Shown here piece after piece: positions 33,212 through 48,700 of a DNA stretch of 64,000 bases. Origin of the DNA: Paragorgia papillata (lineage: Eukaryota > Cnidaria > Anthozoa > Scleralcyonacea > Coralliidae); NCBI GenBank assembly GCA_035771165.1, contig JAWNZC010000111.1, positions 186,001 through 250,000 of the forward strand, written 5' to 3'. The translations under genes were made by a program, and so were the position numbers. The notes beneath the pieces were generated by a model, which had not been told where the DNA came from, did no database searches, and worked only from the letters and a program-made list of their open reading frames with translations. The number at the start of each line of letters is the position of its first letter. Positions within the stretch are counted from its first letter, which is position 1.

Positions 33212-36200
33212 TCAAAGTTAGACCCATTTTTACATAACATACTTCGATTAGCTCGATTGATCTGAAATTTCAGTATTATACTGCATTACATGATTAAAGA
33301 TGATGTGCAAAATTTCAGACTGAAATTCGATCGCGAAGTTTGTGTTCAATAACACTGTGGGGTCATAACACTGTAGTTATATACCCCTATATCAAAGTTA
33401 GACCCATTTTTACATAACATACTTCGATTAGCTCGATTGATCTGAAATTTCAGTATTATACTGCATTACATGATTAAAGATGATGTGCAAAATTTCAGAC
33501 TGAAATTCGATCGCGAAGTTTGTGTTCAATAACACTGTGGGGTCATAACACTGTAGTTATATACCCCTATGTAAAAGTTAGACCCATTTTTACATAACAT
33601 ACTTCGATTAGCTCGATTGATCTGAAATTTCAGTATTATACTGCATTACATGATTAAAGATGATGTGCAAAATTTCAGACTGAAATTCGATCGCGAAGTT
33701 TGTGTTCAATAACACTGTGGGGTCATAACACTGTAGTTATATACCCCTATATCAAAGTTAGACCCATTTTTACATAACATACTTCGATTAGCTCGATTGA
33801 TCTGAAATTTCAGTATTATACTGCATTACATGATTAAAGATGATGTGCAAAATTTCAGACTGAAATTCGATCGCGAAGTTTGTGTTCAATAACACTGTGG
33901 GGTCATAACACTGTAGTTATTATACCCCTATATCAAAGTTAGACCCATTTTTACATAACATACTTCGATTAGCTCGATTGATCTGAAATTTCAGTATTAT
34001 ACTGCATTACATGATTAAAGATGATGTGCAAAATTTCAGACTGAAATTCGATCGCGAAGTTTGTGTTCAATAACACTGTGGGGTCATAACACTGTAGTTA
34101 TATACCCCTATATCAAAGTTAGACCCATTTTTACATAACATACTTCGATTAGCTCGATTGATCTGAAATTTCAGTATTATACTGCATTACATGATTAAAG
34201 ATGATGTGCAAAATTTCAGACTGAAATTCGATCGCGAAGTTTGTGTTCAATAACACTGTGGGGTCATAACACTGTAGTTATATACCCCTATATCAAAGTT
34301 AGACCCATTTTTACATAACATACTTCGATTAGCTCGATTGATCTGAAATTTCAGTATTATACTGCATTACATGATTAAAGATGATGTGCAAAATTTCAGA
34401 CTGAAATTCGATCGCGAAGTTTGTGTTCAATAACACTGTGGGGTCATAACACTGTAGTTATATACCCCTATGTCAAAGTTAGACCCATTTTTACATAACA
34501 TACTTCGATTAGCTCGATTGATCTGAAATTTCAGTATTATACTGCATTACATGATTAAAGATGATGTGCAAAATTTCAGACTGAAATTCGATCGCGAAGT
34601 TTGTGTTCAATAACACTGTGGGGTCATAACACTGTAGTTATATACCCCTATATCAAAGTTAGACCCATTTTTACATAACATACTTCGATTAGCTCGATTG
34701 ATCTGAAATTTCAGTATTATACTGCATTACATGATTAAAGATGATGTGCAAAATTTCAGACTGAAATTCGATCGCGAAGTTTGTGTTCAATAACACTGTG
34801 GGGTCATAACACTGTAGTTATATACCCCTATATCAAAGTTAGACCCATTTTTACATAACATACTTCGATTAGCTCGATTGATCTGAAATTTCAGTATTAT
34901 ACTGCATTACATGATTAAAGATGATGTGCAAAATTTCAGACTGAAATTCGATCGCGAAGTTTGTGTTCAATAACACTGTGGGGTCATAACACTGTAGTTA
35001 TTATACCCCTATATCAAAGTTAGACCCATTTTTACATAACATACTTCGATTAGCTCGATTGATCTGAAATTTCAGTATTATACTGCATTACATGATTAAA
35101 GATGATGTGCAAAATTTCAGACTGAAATTCGATCGCGAAGTTTGTGTTCAATAACACTGTGGGGTCATAACACTGTAGTTATATACCCCTATATCAAAGT
35201 TAGACCCATTTTTACATAACATACTTCGATTAGCTCGATTGATCTGAAATTTCAGTATTATACTGCATTACATGATTAAAGATGATGTGCAAAATTTCAG
35301 ACTGAAATTCGATCGCGAAGTTTGTGTTCAATAACACTGTGGGGTCATAACACTGTAGTTTATATACCCCTATATCAAAGTTAGACCCATTTTTACATAA
35401 CATACTTCGATTAGCTCGATTGATCTGAAATTTCAGTATTATACTGCATTACATGATTAAAGATGATGTGCAAAATTTCAGACTGAAATTCGATCGCGAA
35501 GTTTGTGTTCAATAACACTGTGGGGTCATAACACTGTAGTTATATACCCCTATATCAAAGTTAGACCCATTTTTACATAACATACTTCGATTAGCTCGAT
35601 TGATCTGAAATTTCAGTATTATACTGCATTACATGATTAAAGATGATGTGCAAAATTTCAGACTGAAATTCGATCGCGAAGTTTGTGTTCAATAACACTG
35701 TGGGGTCATAACACTGTAGTTATATACCCCTATATCAAAGTTAGACCCATTTTTACATAACATACTTCGATTAGCTCGATTGATCTGAGTATTATGCATT
35801 ACATGATTAAAGATGATGTGCAAAATTTCAGACTGAAATTCGATCGCGAAGTTTGTGTTCAATAACACTGTGGGGTCATAACACTGTAGTTATATACCCC
35901 TATATCAAAGTTAGACCCATTTTTACATAACATACTTCGATTAGCTCGATTGATCTGAAATTTCAGTATTATACTGCATTACATGATTAAAGATGATGTG
36001 CAAAATTTTCAGACTGAAATTCGATCGCGAAGTTTGTGTTCAATAACACTGTGGGGTCATAACACTGTAGTTATTATACCCCTATATCAAAGTTAGACCC
36101 ATTTTTACATAACATACTTCGATTAGCTCGATTGATCTGAAATTTTCAGTATTATACTGCATTACATGATTAAAGATGATGTGCAAAATTTCAGACTGAA

Positions 36201-39200
36201 ATTCGATCGCGAAGTTTGTGTTCAATAACACTGTGGGGTCATAACACTATATATCAATTATACCCATTTTTACATCATAACACTTTATATTACATAAATC
36301 AAGTTACATTTACATCGATTGATCTGAAATTTCAGTATTATACTGCATTACATGATTAAAGATGATGTGCAAAATTTCAGACTGAAATTCGATCGCGAAG
36401 TTTGTGTTCAATAACACTGTGGGGTCATAACACTGTAGTTGTATATACCCCTATATCAAAGTTAGACCCATTTTTACATAACATACTTCGATTAGCTCGA
36501 TTGATCTGAAATTTCAGTATTATACTGCATTACATGATTAAAGATGATGTGCAAAATTTCAGACTGAAATTCGATCGCGAAGTTTGTGTTCAATAACACT
36601 GTGGGGTCATAACACTGTAGTTATATACCCCTATATCAAAGTTAGACCCATTTTTACATAACATACTTCGATTAGCTCGATTGATCTGAAATTTCAGTAT
36701 TATACTGCATTACATGATTAAAGATGATGTGCAAAATTTCAGACTGAAATTCGATCGCGAAGTTTGTGTTCAATAACACTGTGGGGTCATAACACTGTAG
36801 TTGTATTATACCCCTATATCAAAGTTAGACCCATTTTTACATAACATACTTCGATTAGCTCGATTGATCTGAAATTTCAGTATTATACTGCATTACATGA
36901 TTAAAGATGATGTGCAAAATTTCAGACTGAAATTCGATCGCGAAGTTTGTGTTCAATAACACTGTGGGGTCATAACACTGTAGTTATATACCCCTATATC
37001 AAAGTTAGACCCATTTTTACATAACATACTTCGATTAGCTCGATTGATCTGAAATTTCAGTATTATACTGCATTACATGATTAAAGATGATGTGCAAAAT
37101 TTCAGACTGAAATTCGATCGCGAAGTTTGTGTTCAATAACACTGTGGGGTCATAACACTGTAGTTATTATACCCCTATATCAAAGTTAGACCCATTTTTA
37201 CATAACATACTTCGATTAGCTCGATTGATCTGAAATTTCAGTATTATACTGCATTACATGATTAAAGATGATGTGCAAAATTTCAGACTGAAATTCGATC
37301 GCGAAGTTTGTGTTCAATAACACTGTGGGGTCATAACACTGTAGTTATTATACCCCTATATCAAAGTTAGACCCATTTTTACATAACATACTTCGATTAG
37401 CTCGATTGATCTGAAATTTCAGTATTATACTGCATTACATGATTAAAGATGATGTGCAAAATTTCAGACTGAAATTCGATCGCGAAGTTTGTGTTCAATA
37501 ACACTGTGGGGTCATAACACTGTAGTTATATACCCCTATATCAAAGTTAGACCCATTTTTACATAACATACTTCGATTAGCTCGATTGATCTGAAATTTC
37601 AGTATTATACTGCATTACATGATTAAAGATGATGTGCAAAATTTCAGACTGAAATTCGATCGCGAAGTTTGTGTTCAATAACACTGTGGGGTCATAACAC
37701 TGTAGTTATATACCCCTATATCAAAGTTAGACCCATTTTTACATAACATACTTCGATTAGCTCGATTGATCTGAAATTTCAGTATTATACTGCATTACAT
37801 GATTAAAGATGATGTGCAAAATTTCAGACTGAAATTCGATCGCGAAGTTTGTGTTCAATAACACTGTGGGGTCATAACACTGTAGTTGTATTATACCCCT
37901 ATATCAAAGTTAGACCCATTTTTACATAACATACTTCGATTAGCTCGATTGATCTGAAATTTCAGTATTATACTGCATTACATGATTAAAGATGATGTGC
38001 AAAATTTCAGACTGAAATTCGATCGCGAAGTTTGTGTTCAATAACACTGTGGGGTCATAACACTGTAGTTATATACCCCTATATCAAAGTTAGACCCATT
38101 TTTACATAACATACTTCGATTAGCTCGATTGATCTGAAATTTCAGTATTATACTGCATTACATGATTAAAGATGATGTGCAAAATTTCAGACTGAAATTC
38201 GATCGCGAAGTTTGTGTTCAATAACACTGTGGGGTCATAACACTGTAGTTATATACCCCTATATCAAAGTTAGACCCATTTTTACATAACATACTTCGAT
38301 TAGCTCGATTGATCTGAAATTTCAGTATTATACTGCATTACATGATTAAAGATGATGTGCAAAATTTTCAGACTGAAATTCGATCGCGAAGTTTGTGTTC
38401 AATAACACTGTGGGGTCATAACACTGTAGTTATATACCCCTATATCAAAGTTAGACCCATTTTTACATAACATACTTCGATTAGCTCGATTGATCTGAAA
38501 TTTCAGTATTATACTGCATTACATGATTAAAGATGATGTGCAAAATTTCAGACTGAAATTCGATCGCGAAGTTTGTGTTCAATAACACTGTGGGGTCATA
38601 ACACTGTAGTTGTATTATACCCCTATATCAAAGTTAGACCCATTTTTACATAACATACTTCGATTAGCTCGATTGATCTGAAATTTCAGTATTATACTGC
38701 ATTACATGATTAAAGATGATGTGCAAAATTTCAGACTGAAATTCGATCGCGAAGTTTGTGTTCAATAACACTGTGGGGTCATAACACTGTAGTTATATAC
38801 CCCTATATCAAAGTTAGACCCATTTTTACATAACATACTTCGATTAGCTCGATTGATCTGAAATTTCAGTATTATACTGCATTACATGATTAAAGATGAT
38901 GTGCAAAATTTCAGACTGAAATTCGATCGCGAAGTTTGTGTTCAATAACACTGTGGGGTCATAACACTATAGTTATATACCCCTATATCAAAGTTAGACC
39001 CATTTTTACATAACATACTTCGATTAGCTCGATTGATCTGAAATTTCAGTATTATACTGCATTACATGATTAAAGATGATGTGCAAAATTTCAGACTGAA
39101 ATTCGATCGCGAAGTTTGTGTTCAATAACACTGTGGGGTCATAACACTGTAGTTATATACCCCTATCAAAGTTAGACCCATTTTTACATAACATACTTCG

Positions 39201-42200
39201 ATTAGCTCGATTGATCTGAAATTTCAGTATTATACTGCATTACATGATTAAAGATGATGTGCAAAATTTCAGACTGAAATTCGATCGCGAAGTTTGTGTG
39301 TTCAATAACACTGTGGGGTCATAACACTGTAGTTGTATTATACCCCTATATCAAAGTTAGACCCATTTTTACATAACATACTTCGATTAGCTCGATTGAT
39401 CTGAAATTTCAGTATTATACTGCATTACATGATTAAAGATGATGTGCAAAATTTCAGACTGAAATTCGATCGCGAAGTTTGTGTTCAATAACACTGTGGG
39501 GTCATAACACTGTAGTTATATACCCCTATGTCAAAGTTAGACCCATTTTTACATAACATACTTCGATTAGCTCGATTGATCTGAAATTTCAGTATTATAC
39601 TGCATTACATGATTAAAGATGATGTGCAAAATTTCAGACTGAAATTCGATCGCGAAGTTTGTGTTCAATAACACTGTGGGGTCATAACACTGTAGTTATA
39701 TACCCCTATATCAAAGTTAGACCCATTTTTACATAACATACTTCGATTAGCTCGATTGATCTGAAATTTCAGTATTATACTGCATTACATGATTAAAGAT
39801 GATGTGCAAAATTTCAGACTGAAATTCGATCGCGAAGTTTGTGTTCAATAACACTGTGGGGTCATAACACTGTAGTTATATACCCCTATATCAAAGTTAG
39901 ACCCATTTTTACATAACATACTTCGATTAGCTCGATTGATCTGAAATTTCAGTATTATACTGCATTACATGATTAAAGATGATGTGCAAAATTTCAGACT
40001 GAAATTCGATCGCGAAGTTTGTGTTCAATAACACTGTGGGGTCATAACACTGTAGTTATATACCCCTATATCAAAGTTAGACCCATTTTTACATAACATA
40101 CTTCGATTAGCTCGATTGATCTGAAATTTCAGTATTATACTGCATTACATGATTAAAGATGATGTGCAAAATTTCAGACTGAAATTCGATCGCGAAGTTT
40201 GTGTTCAATAACACTGTGGGGTCATAACACTGTAGTTATATACCCCTATATCAAAGTTAGACCCATTTTTACATAACATACTTCGATTAGCTCGATTGAT
40301 CTGAAATTTCAGTATTATACTGCATTACATGATTAAAGATGATGTGCAAAATTTCAGACTGAAATTCGATCGCGAAGTTTGTGTTCAATAACACTGTGGG
40401 GTCATAACACTGTAGTTATATACCCCTATATCAAAGTTAGACCCATTTTTACATAACATACTTCGATTAGCTCGATTGATCTGAAATTTCAGTATTATAC
40501 TGCATTACATGATTAAAGATGATGTGCAAAATTTCAGACTGAAATTCGATCGCGAAGTTTGTGTTCAATAACACTGTGGGGTCATAACACTGTAGTTATA
40601 TACCCCTATATCAAAGTTAGACCCATTTTTACATAACATACTTCGATTAGCTCGATTGATCTGAAATTTCAGTATTATACTGCATTACATGATTAAAGAT
40701 GATGTGCAAAATCTCAGACGGAAGTTTGTGTTCAATAACACTGTGGGGTCATAACACTGTAGTTATATACCCCCATATCAAAGTTAGACCCATTTTTACA
40801 TAACATACTTCGATTAGCTCGATTGATCTGAAATTTCAGTATTATACTGCATTACATGATTAAAGATGATGTGCAAAATTTCAGACTGAAATTCGATCGC
40901 GAAGTTTGTGTTCAATAACACTGTGGGGTCATAACACTGTAGTTATATACCCCTATATCAAAGTTAGACCCATTTTTACATAACATACTTCGATTAGCTC
41001 GATTGATCTGAAATTTCAGTATTATACTGCATTACATGATTAAAGATGATGTGCAAAATTTCAGACTGAAATTCGATCGCGAAGTTTGTGTTCAATAACA
41101 CTGTGGGGTCATAACACTGTAGTTATATACCCCTATATCAAAGTTAGACCCATTTTTACATAACATACTTCGATTAGCTCGATTGATCTGAAATTTCAGT
41201 ATTATACTGCATTACATGATTAAAGATGATGTGCAAAATTTCAGACTGAAATTCGATCGCGAAGTTTGTGTTCAATAACACTGTGGGGTCATAACACTGT
41301 AGTTATATACCCCTATATCAAAGTTAGACCCATTTTTACATAACATACTTCGATTAGCTCGATTGATCTGAAATTTCAGTATTATACTGCATTACATGAT
41401 TAAAGATGATGTGCAAAATTTCAGACTGAAATTCGATCGCGAAGTTTGTGTTCAATAACACTGTGGGGTCATAACACTGTAGTTATATACCCCTATATCA
41501 AAGTTAGACCCATTTTTACATAACATACTTCGATTAGCTCGATTGATCTGAAATTTCAGTATTATACTGCATTACATGATTAAAGATGATGTGCAAAATT
41601 TCAGACTGAAATTCGATCGCGAAGTTTGTGTTCAATAACACTGTGGGGTCATAACACTGTAGTTATATACCCCTATATCAAAGTTAGACCCATTTTTACA
41701 TAACATACTTCGATTAGCTCGATTGATCTGAAATTTCAGTATTATACTGCATTACATGATTAAAGATGATGTGCAAAATTTCAGACTGAAATTCGATCGC
41801 GAAGTTTGTGTTCAATAACACTGTGGGGTCATAACACTGTAGTTATATACCCCTATATCAAAGTTAGACCCATTTTTACATAACATACTTCGATTACCTC
41901 GATTGATCTGAAATTTCAGTATTATACTGCATTACATGATTAAAGATGATGTGCAAAATTTCAGACTGAAATTCGATCGCGAAGTTTGTGTTCAATAACA
42001 CTGTGGGGTCATAACACTATAGTTGTATTATACCCCTATATCAAAGTTAGACCCATTTTTACATAACATACTTCGATTAGCTCGATTGATCTGAAATTTC
42101 AGTATTATACTGCATTACATGATTAAAGATGATGTGCAAAATTTCAGACTGAAATTCGATCGCGAAGTTTGTGTTCAATAACACTGTGGGGTCATAACAC

Positions 42201-45200
42201 TGTAGTTATATACCCCTATATCAAAGTTAGACCCATTTTTACATAACATACTTCGATTAGCTCGATTGATCTGAAATTTCAGTATTATACTGCATTACAT
42301 GATTAAAGATGATGTGCAAAATTTCAGACTGAAATTCGATCGCGAAGTTTGTGTTCAATAACACTGTGGGGTCATAACACTGTAGTTATTATACCCCTAT
42401 ATCAAAGTTAGACCCATTTTTACATAACATACTTCGATTAGCTCGATTGATCTGAAATTTCAGTATTATACTGCATTACATGATTAAAGATGATGTGCAA
42501 AATTTCAGACTGAAATTCGATCGCGAAGTTTGTGTTCAATAACACTGTGGGGTCATAACACTGTAGTTATATACCCCTATATCAAAGTTAGACCCATTTT
42601 TACATAACATACTTCGATTAGCTCGATTGATCTGAAATTTCAGTATTATACTGCATTACATGATTAAAGATGATGTGCAAAATTTCAGACTGAAATTCGA
42701 TCGCGAAGTTTGTGTTCAATAACACTGTTGGGTCATAACACTGTAGTTGTATTATACCCCTATATCAAAGTTAGACCCATTTTTACATAACATACTTCGA
42801 TTAGCTCGATTGATCTGAAATTTCAGTATTATACTGCATTACATGATTAAAGATGATGTGCAAAATTTCAGACTGAAATTCGATCGCGAAGTTTGTGTTC
42901 AATAACACTGTGGGGTCATAACACTGTAGTTATATACCCCTATATCAAAGTTAGACCCATTTTTTACATAACATACTTCGATTAGCTCGATTGATCTGAA
43001 ATTTCAGTATTATACTGCATTACATGATTAAAGATGATGTGCAAAATTTCAGACTGAAATTCGATCGCGAAGTTTGTGTTCAATAACACTGTTGGGTCAT
43101 AACACTGTAGTTGTATTATACCCCTATATCAAAGTTAGACCCATTTTTACATAAACATACTTCGATTAGCTCGATTGATCTGAAATTTCAGTATTATACT
43201 GCATTACATGATTAAAGATGATGTGCAAAATTTCAGACTGAAATTCGATCGCGAAGTTTGTGTTCAATAACACTGTGGGGTCATAACACTGTAGTTATAT
43301 ACCCCTATATCAAAGTTAGACCCATTTTTACATAACATACTTCGATTAGCTCGATTGATCTGAAATTTCAGTATTATACTGCATTACATGATTAAAGATG
43401 ATGTGCAAAATCTCAGACGGAAGTTTGTGTTCAATAACACTGTGGGGTCATAACACTGTAGTTATATACCCCCATATCAAAGTTAGACCCATTTTTACAT
43501 AACATACTTCGATTAGCTCGCTTGATCTGAAATTTCAGTATTATACTGCATTACATGATTAAAGATGATGTGCAAAATTTCAGACTGAAATTCGATCGCG
43601 AAGTTTGTGTTCAATAACACTGTGGGGTCATAACACTGTAGTTATATACCCCTATATCAAAGTTAGACCCATTTTTACATAACATACTTCGATTAGCTCG
43701 ATTGATCTGAAATTTCAGTATTATACTGCATTACATGATTAAAGATGATGTGCAAAATTTCAGACTGAAATTCGATCGCGAAGTTTGTGTTCAATAACAC
43801 TGTGGGGTCATAACACTGTAGTTATATACCCCTATATCAAAGTTAGACCCATTTTTACATAACATACTTCGATTAGCTCGATTGATCTGAAATTTCAGTA
43901 TTATACTGCATTACATGATTAAAGATGATGTGCAAAATTTCAGACTGAAATTCAATCGCGAAGTTTGTGTTCAATAACACTGTGGGGTCATAACACTGTA
44001 GTTATATACCCCTATATCAAAGTTAGACCCATTTTTACATAACATACTTCGATTAGCTCGATTGATCTGAAATTTCAGTATTATACTGCATTACATGATT
44101 AAAGATGATGTGCAAAATTTCAGAATGAAATTCGATCGCGAAGTTTGTGTTTAATAACACTGTGGGGTCATAACACTGTAGTTATATACCCCTATATCAA
44201 AGTTAGACCCATTTTTACATAACATACTTCGATTAGCTCGATTGATCTGAAATTTCAGTATTATACTGCATTACATGATTAAAGATGATGTGCAAAATTT
44301 CAGACTGAAATTCGATCGCGAAGTTTGTGTTCAATAACACTGTGGGGTCATAACACTGTAGTTATATACCCCTATATCAAAGTTAGACCCATTTTTACAT
44401 AACATACTTCGATTAGCTAGATTGATCTGAAATTTCAGTATTATACTGCATTACATGATTAAAGATGATGTGCAAAATTTCAGACTGAAATTCGATCGCG
44501 AAGTTTGTGTTCAATAACACTGTGGGGTCATAACACTGTAGTTATATACCCCTATATCAAAGTTAGACCCATTTTTACATAACATACTTCGATTAGCTCG
44601 ATTGATCTGAAATTTCAGTATTATACTGCATTACATGATTAAAGATGATGTGCAAAATTTCAGACTGAAATTCGATCGCGAAGTTTGTGTTCAATAACAC
44701 TGTGGGGTCATAACACTATAGTTGTATTATACCCCTATATCAAAGTTAGACCCATTTTTACATAACATACTTCGATTAGCTCGATTGATCTGAAATTTCA
44801 GTATTATACTGCATTACATGATTAAAGATGATGTGCAAAATTTCAGACTGAAATTCGATCGCGAAGTTTGTGTTCAATAACACTGTGGGGTCATAACACT
44901 GTAGTTATATACCCCTATATCAAAGTTAGACCCATTTTTACATAACATACTTCGATTAGCTCGATTGATCTGAAATTTCAGTATTATACTGCATTACATG
45001 ATTAAAGATGATGTGCAAAATTTCAGACTGAAATTCGATCGCGAAGTTTGTGTTCAATAACACTGTGGGGTCATAACACTGTAGTTATATACCCCTATAT
45101 CAAAGTTAGACCCATTTTTACATAACATACTTCGATTAGCTCGATTGATCTGAAATTTCAGTATTATACTGCATTACATGATTAAAGATGATGTGCAAAA

Positions 45201-47014
45201 TTTCAGACTGAAATTCGATCGCGAAGTTTGTGTTCAATAACACTGTGGGGTCATAACACTGTAGTTATATACCCCTATATCAAAGTTAGACCCATTTTTA
45301 CATAACATACTTCGATTAGCTCGATTGATCTGAAATTTCAGTATTATACTGCATTACATGATTAAAGATGATGTGCAAAATTTCAGACTGAAATTCGATC
45401 GCGAAGTTTGTGTTCAATAACACTGTGGGGTCATAACACTGTAGTTGTATTATACCCCTATATCAAAGTTAGACCCATTTTTACATAACATACTTCGATT
45501 AGCTCGATTGATCTGAAATTTCAGTATTATACTGCATTACATGATTAAAGATGATGTGCAAAATTTCAGACTGAAATTCGATCGCGAAGTTTGTGTTCAA
45601 TAACACTGTGGGGTCATAACACTGTAGTTATATACCCCTATATCAAAGTTAGACCCATTTTTACATAACATACTTCGATTAGCTCGATTGATCTGAAATT
45701 TCAGTATTATACTGCATTACATGATTAAAGATGATGTGCAAAATTTCAGACTGAAATTCGATCGCGAAGTTTGTGTTCAATAACACTGTGGGGTCATAAC
45801 ACTGTAGTTATATACCCCTATATCAAAGTTAGACCCATTTTTACATAACATACTTCGATTAGCTCGATTGATCTGAAATTTCAGTATTATACTGCATTAC
45901 ATGATTAAAGATGATGTGCAAAATTTCAGACTGAAATTCGATCGCGAAGTTTGTGTTCAATAACACTGTGGGGTCATAACACTGTAGTTGTATATACCCC
46001 TATATCAAAGTTAGACCCATTTTTACATAACATACTTCGATTAGCTCGATTGATCTGAAATTTCAGTATTATACTGCATTACATGATTAAAGATGATGTG
46101 CAAAATTTCAGACTGAAATTCGATCGCGAAGTTTGTGTTCAATAACACTGTGGGGTCATAACACTGTAGTTATATACCCCTATATCAAAGTTAGACCCAT
46201 TTTTACATAACATACTTCGATTAGCTCGATTGATCTGAAATTTCAGTATTATACTGCATTACATGATTAAAGATGATGTGCAAAATTTCAGACTGAAATT
46301 CGATCGCGAAGTTTGTGTTCAATAACACTGTGGGGTCATAACACTGTAGTTATATACCCCTATATCAAAGTTAGACCCATTTTTACATAACATACTTCGA
46401 TTAGCTCGATTGATCTGAAATTTCAGTATTATACTGCATTACATGATTAAAGATGATGTGCAAAATTTCAGACTGAAATTCGATCGCGAAGTTTGTGTTC
46501 AATAACACTGTGGGGTCATAACACTGTAGTTGTATTATACCCCTATATCAAAGTTAGACCCATTTTTACATAACATACTTCGATTAGCTCGATTGATCTG
46601 AAATTTCAGTATTATACTGCATTACATGATTAAAGATGATGTGCAAAATTTCAGACTGAAATTCGATCGCGAAGTTTGTGTTCAATAACACTGTGGGGTC
46701 ATAACACTGTAGTTATATACCCCTATATCAAAGTTAGACCCATTTTTACATAACATACTTCGATTAGCTCGATTGATCTGAAATTTCAGTATTATACTGC
46801 ATTACATGATTAAAGATGATGTGCAAAATTTCAGACTGAAATTCGATCGCGAAGTTTGTGTTCAATAACACTGTGGGGTCATAACACTGTAGTTATATAC
46901 CCCTATGTCAAAGTTAGACCCATTTTTACATAACATACTTCGATTAGCTCGATTGATCTGAAATTTCAGTATTATACTGCATTACATGATTAAAGATGAT
47001 GTGCAAAATTTCAG
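33204..47014. repeat. 180-bp satellite array, right part (about 77 copies)
   Basis: Continues the same head-to-tail monomer as 28221-30688. Monomers are almost identical. The most variable spot is the TAGTT(A/GTA)TTATA step, giving units of 178-184 bp. Marker variants (CTCAGACGG with a 14-base deletion plus CCCCCATATC at 40713 and 43412; CACTATAGTTGTATTATA at 42015 and 44714) recur 2699 bases apart, showing block duplication of 15 monomers. One damaged unit lies at 36241-36315. The array ends at TTTCAG 47014. No gene inside. Confidence 0.97.
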
Positions 47015-47640
47015 AAGTAAAATAAACAAACGAAAGTCCTATACTCGGTGAAATAGGTAGTATTGACAATCACGATTATATTAGCGAATGCAAAAATAAT
47101 TTCTAGTGTTACAACTGTTTTTAACACTCCAGCCCAACCCTCTCTCCCAGTCTTTTGTCATTTTCTAAATATGGTATTCGTAATTTTTAAATTTATTTAC
47201 TTCATCTTCTTTTTTAAGATGTGTTTATCGTTTGATTACCCCCTAATTTTTTTGATATTTTTTATATATAATTTTGTTTGTATAATACAATGAGACCTAG
47301 TGTTTTGTTTTGTTTTCTCGTACCGTGATTTTTCCATTAAGCCCCCGGAGGGCTTATTTTTTTCAAGCATCATTGAGGGGGGCCTTAATGGAGAGGGGCC
47401 TTATTAGACAGAGGAGGGCTTATTTCAATTATATACAAAAGGTCTGATTGCGTGTTTGATTCTCTTTAATATGCCAACATAGTATTTTGAACAAGGTACG
47501 GTGATGTTACTTAAGTGGTCACCACCGAACCCTCTGGCTACATAAAAGTTTCTTTTTCGTGAATGAGTAACAACGTAACAAGTAGCTGTATGATAGCTAG
47601 GCTGAGTGCATGCGGTATCCGATATGAACATATCGTTTTT
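47015..47640. other. Non-coding stretch right of the satellite
   Basis: T-rich sequence, then at 47330-47430 a repeat with TTAAGCCCCCGGAGGGCTTA and GGGGGGCCTTAATGGAGAGG, a style common in anthozoan repeats. No gene seen. Confidence 0.45.
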
Positions 47641-47689
47641 CATCGACTGTTATAGGCTAGTGATTGCCCTAACTCCTACCAATATCAAA

Positions 47690-48068
47690 CAAAGAAATGT
47701 AACACCTCGACATATGGCAAAAATCATACTCAATTCGGACAACAAGAACCTGGAACACACTAACTAAACACATCACATAAAAAAAGCATAACATTTACAG
47801 AATTTAAGAAATCTCCATTTAATCATTATTTCTTAGCACTACAGAACACATATAACAGAAGATTCCACACTTGGAAAAGTGTGTGTTAAATGTAATTCAT
47901 CCCGGAACCTCACGAACCTTCTATCATCTTGTTGCTGTTAGACTATGTGTATTGACTATGTTGTATATGTCCTATATATCTTTAATTGTGTATTGTCCAT
48001 CTATTTTGGGGCCGCAGTAATTGGCTTTAGCTGTTGTCTTCTGTCTTTATTAATAAATAAATAAATAG
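47690..48068 (+). repeat. Possible 3' end of a non-LTR retrotransposon
   Basis: Broken frames carry the order IRTWNTLTKHIT, FHTWKSVC and related pieces seen at the C-terminus of many LINE reverse-transcriptase proteins. The segment ends in an (AATA)n tail (AATAAATAAATAAATAG). No intact frame. Confidence 0.35.
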
Positions 48069-48229
48069 ATTGCACACTACATAACATGCAGTAATATCAT
48101 CAGTATTAGTAAAATTTTGTTGGTAGAGTCTTTTAATTCTAACACTGACCTCACCCCCCCTGAGGGACAAATGGGATGATGATGAAGTGCACTATTGCAC
48201 AATTAAATCAATATACGAGCTCCTAGTTT

Positions 48230-48700
48230 AGATTCCTATATAACATTTGTTATAACAGTATTTTATAAAACAAATAGAAAATGGCTTTTTCCACTGGGCA
48301 TTTTTCGATTGAAGTTGAACTGACATCGTCCGTGAGCAATTTTCAATTTGTGAAATACAAAGCTACTTTGGCCGCTCCGCAAATGCTAATATTTACTAGG
48401 TGATTATAGAAATGGCGTGCGCTGATTGGTCGAGCTACCTCGGATTATTTCTCGATAATCACCTCCAGCGTTTTTCCAAGATGGCCGCCAACCGATTTGT
48501 CAAAGTGACAGGAGAAAAAAGTCAAGAAACTAGTATTTTTGAAGGAAATACTGTTCCTATAAGAGTGGGAAAATGTGTATTTATACTAAAACAATTATTC
48601 ACCTCAGGCTCAGTGAATATCGATGAATAAAAACCTCGACTTCGTCTCGGTTTTTATTCACCGATATTCACCTCGCCTTCAGCGAATAATTGTTAATTAG
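48230..48700. repeat. Repeat with hairpin around 48600-48690
   Basis: TTATTCACCTC-CAGTGAATAT and GATGAATAAAAACC pair with GGTTTTTATTCACCGATATT and downstream CGAATAATT. The upstream AAATAGAAAATGG recalls the 710-899 foldback family. Non-coding. Confidence 0.5.

Noticed and set aside
28221..47014. CRISPR-like array
   Set aside because: Units are contiguous 180-bp near-identical monomers with no variable spacers, in an animal genome: a satellite.
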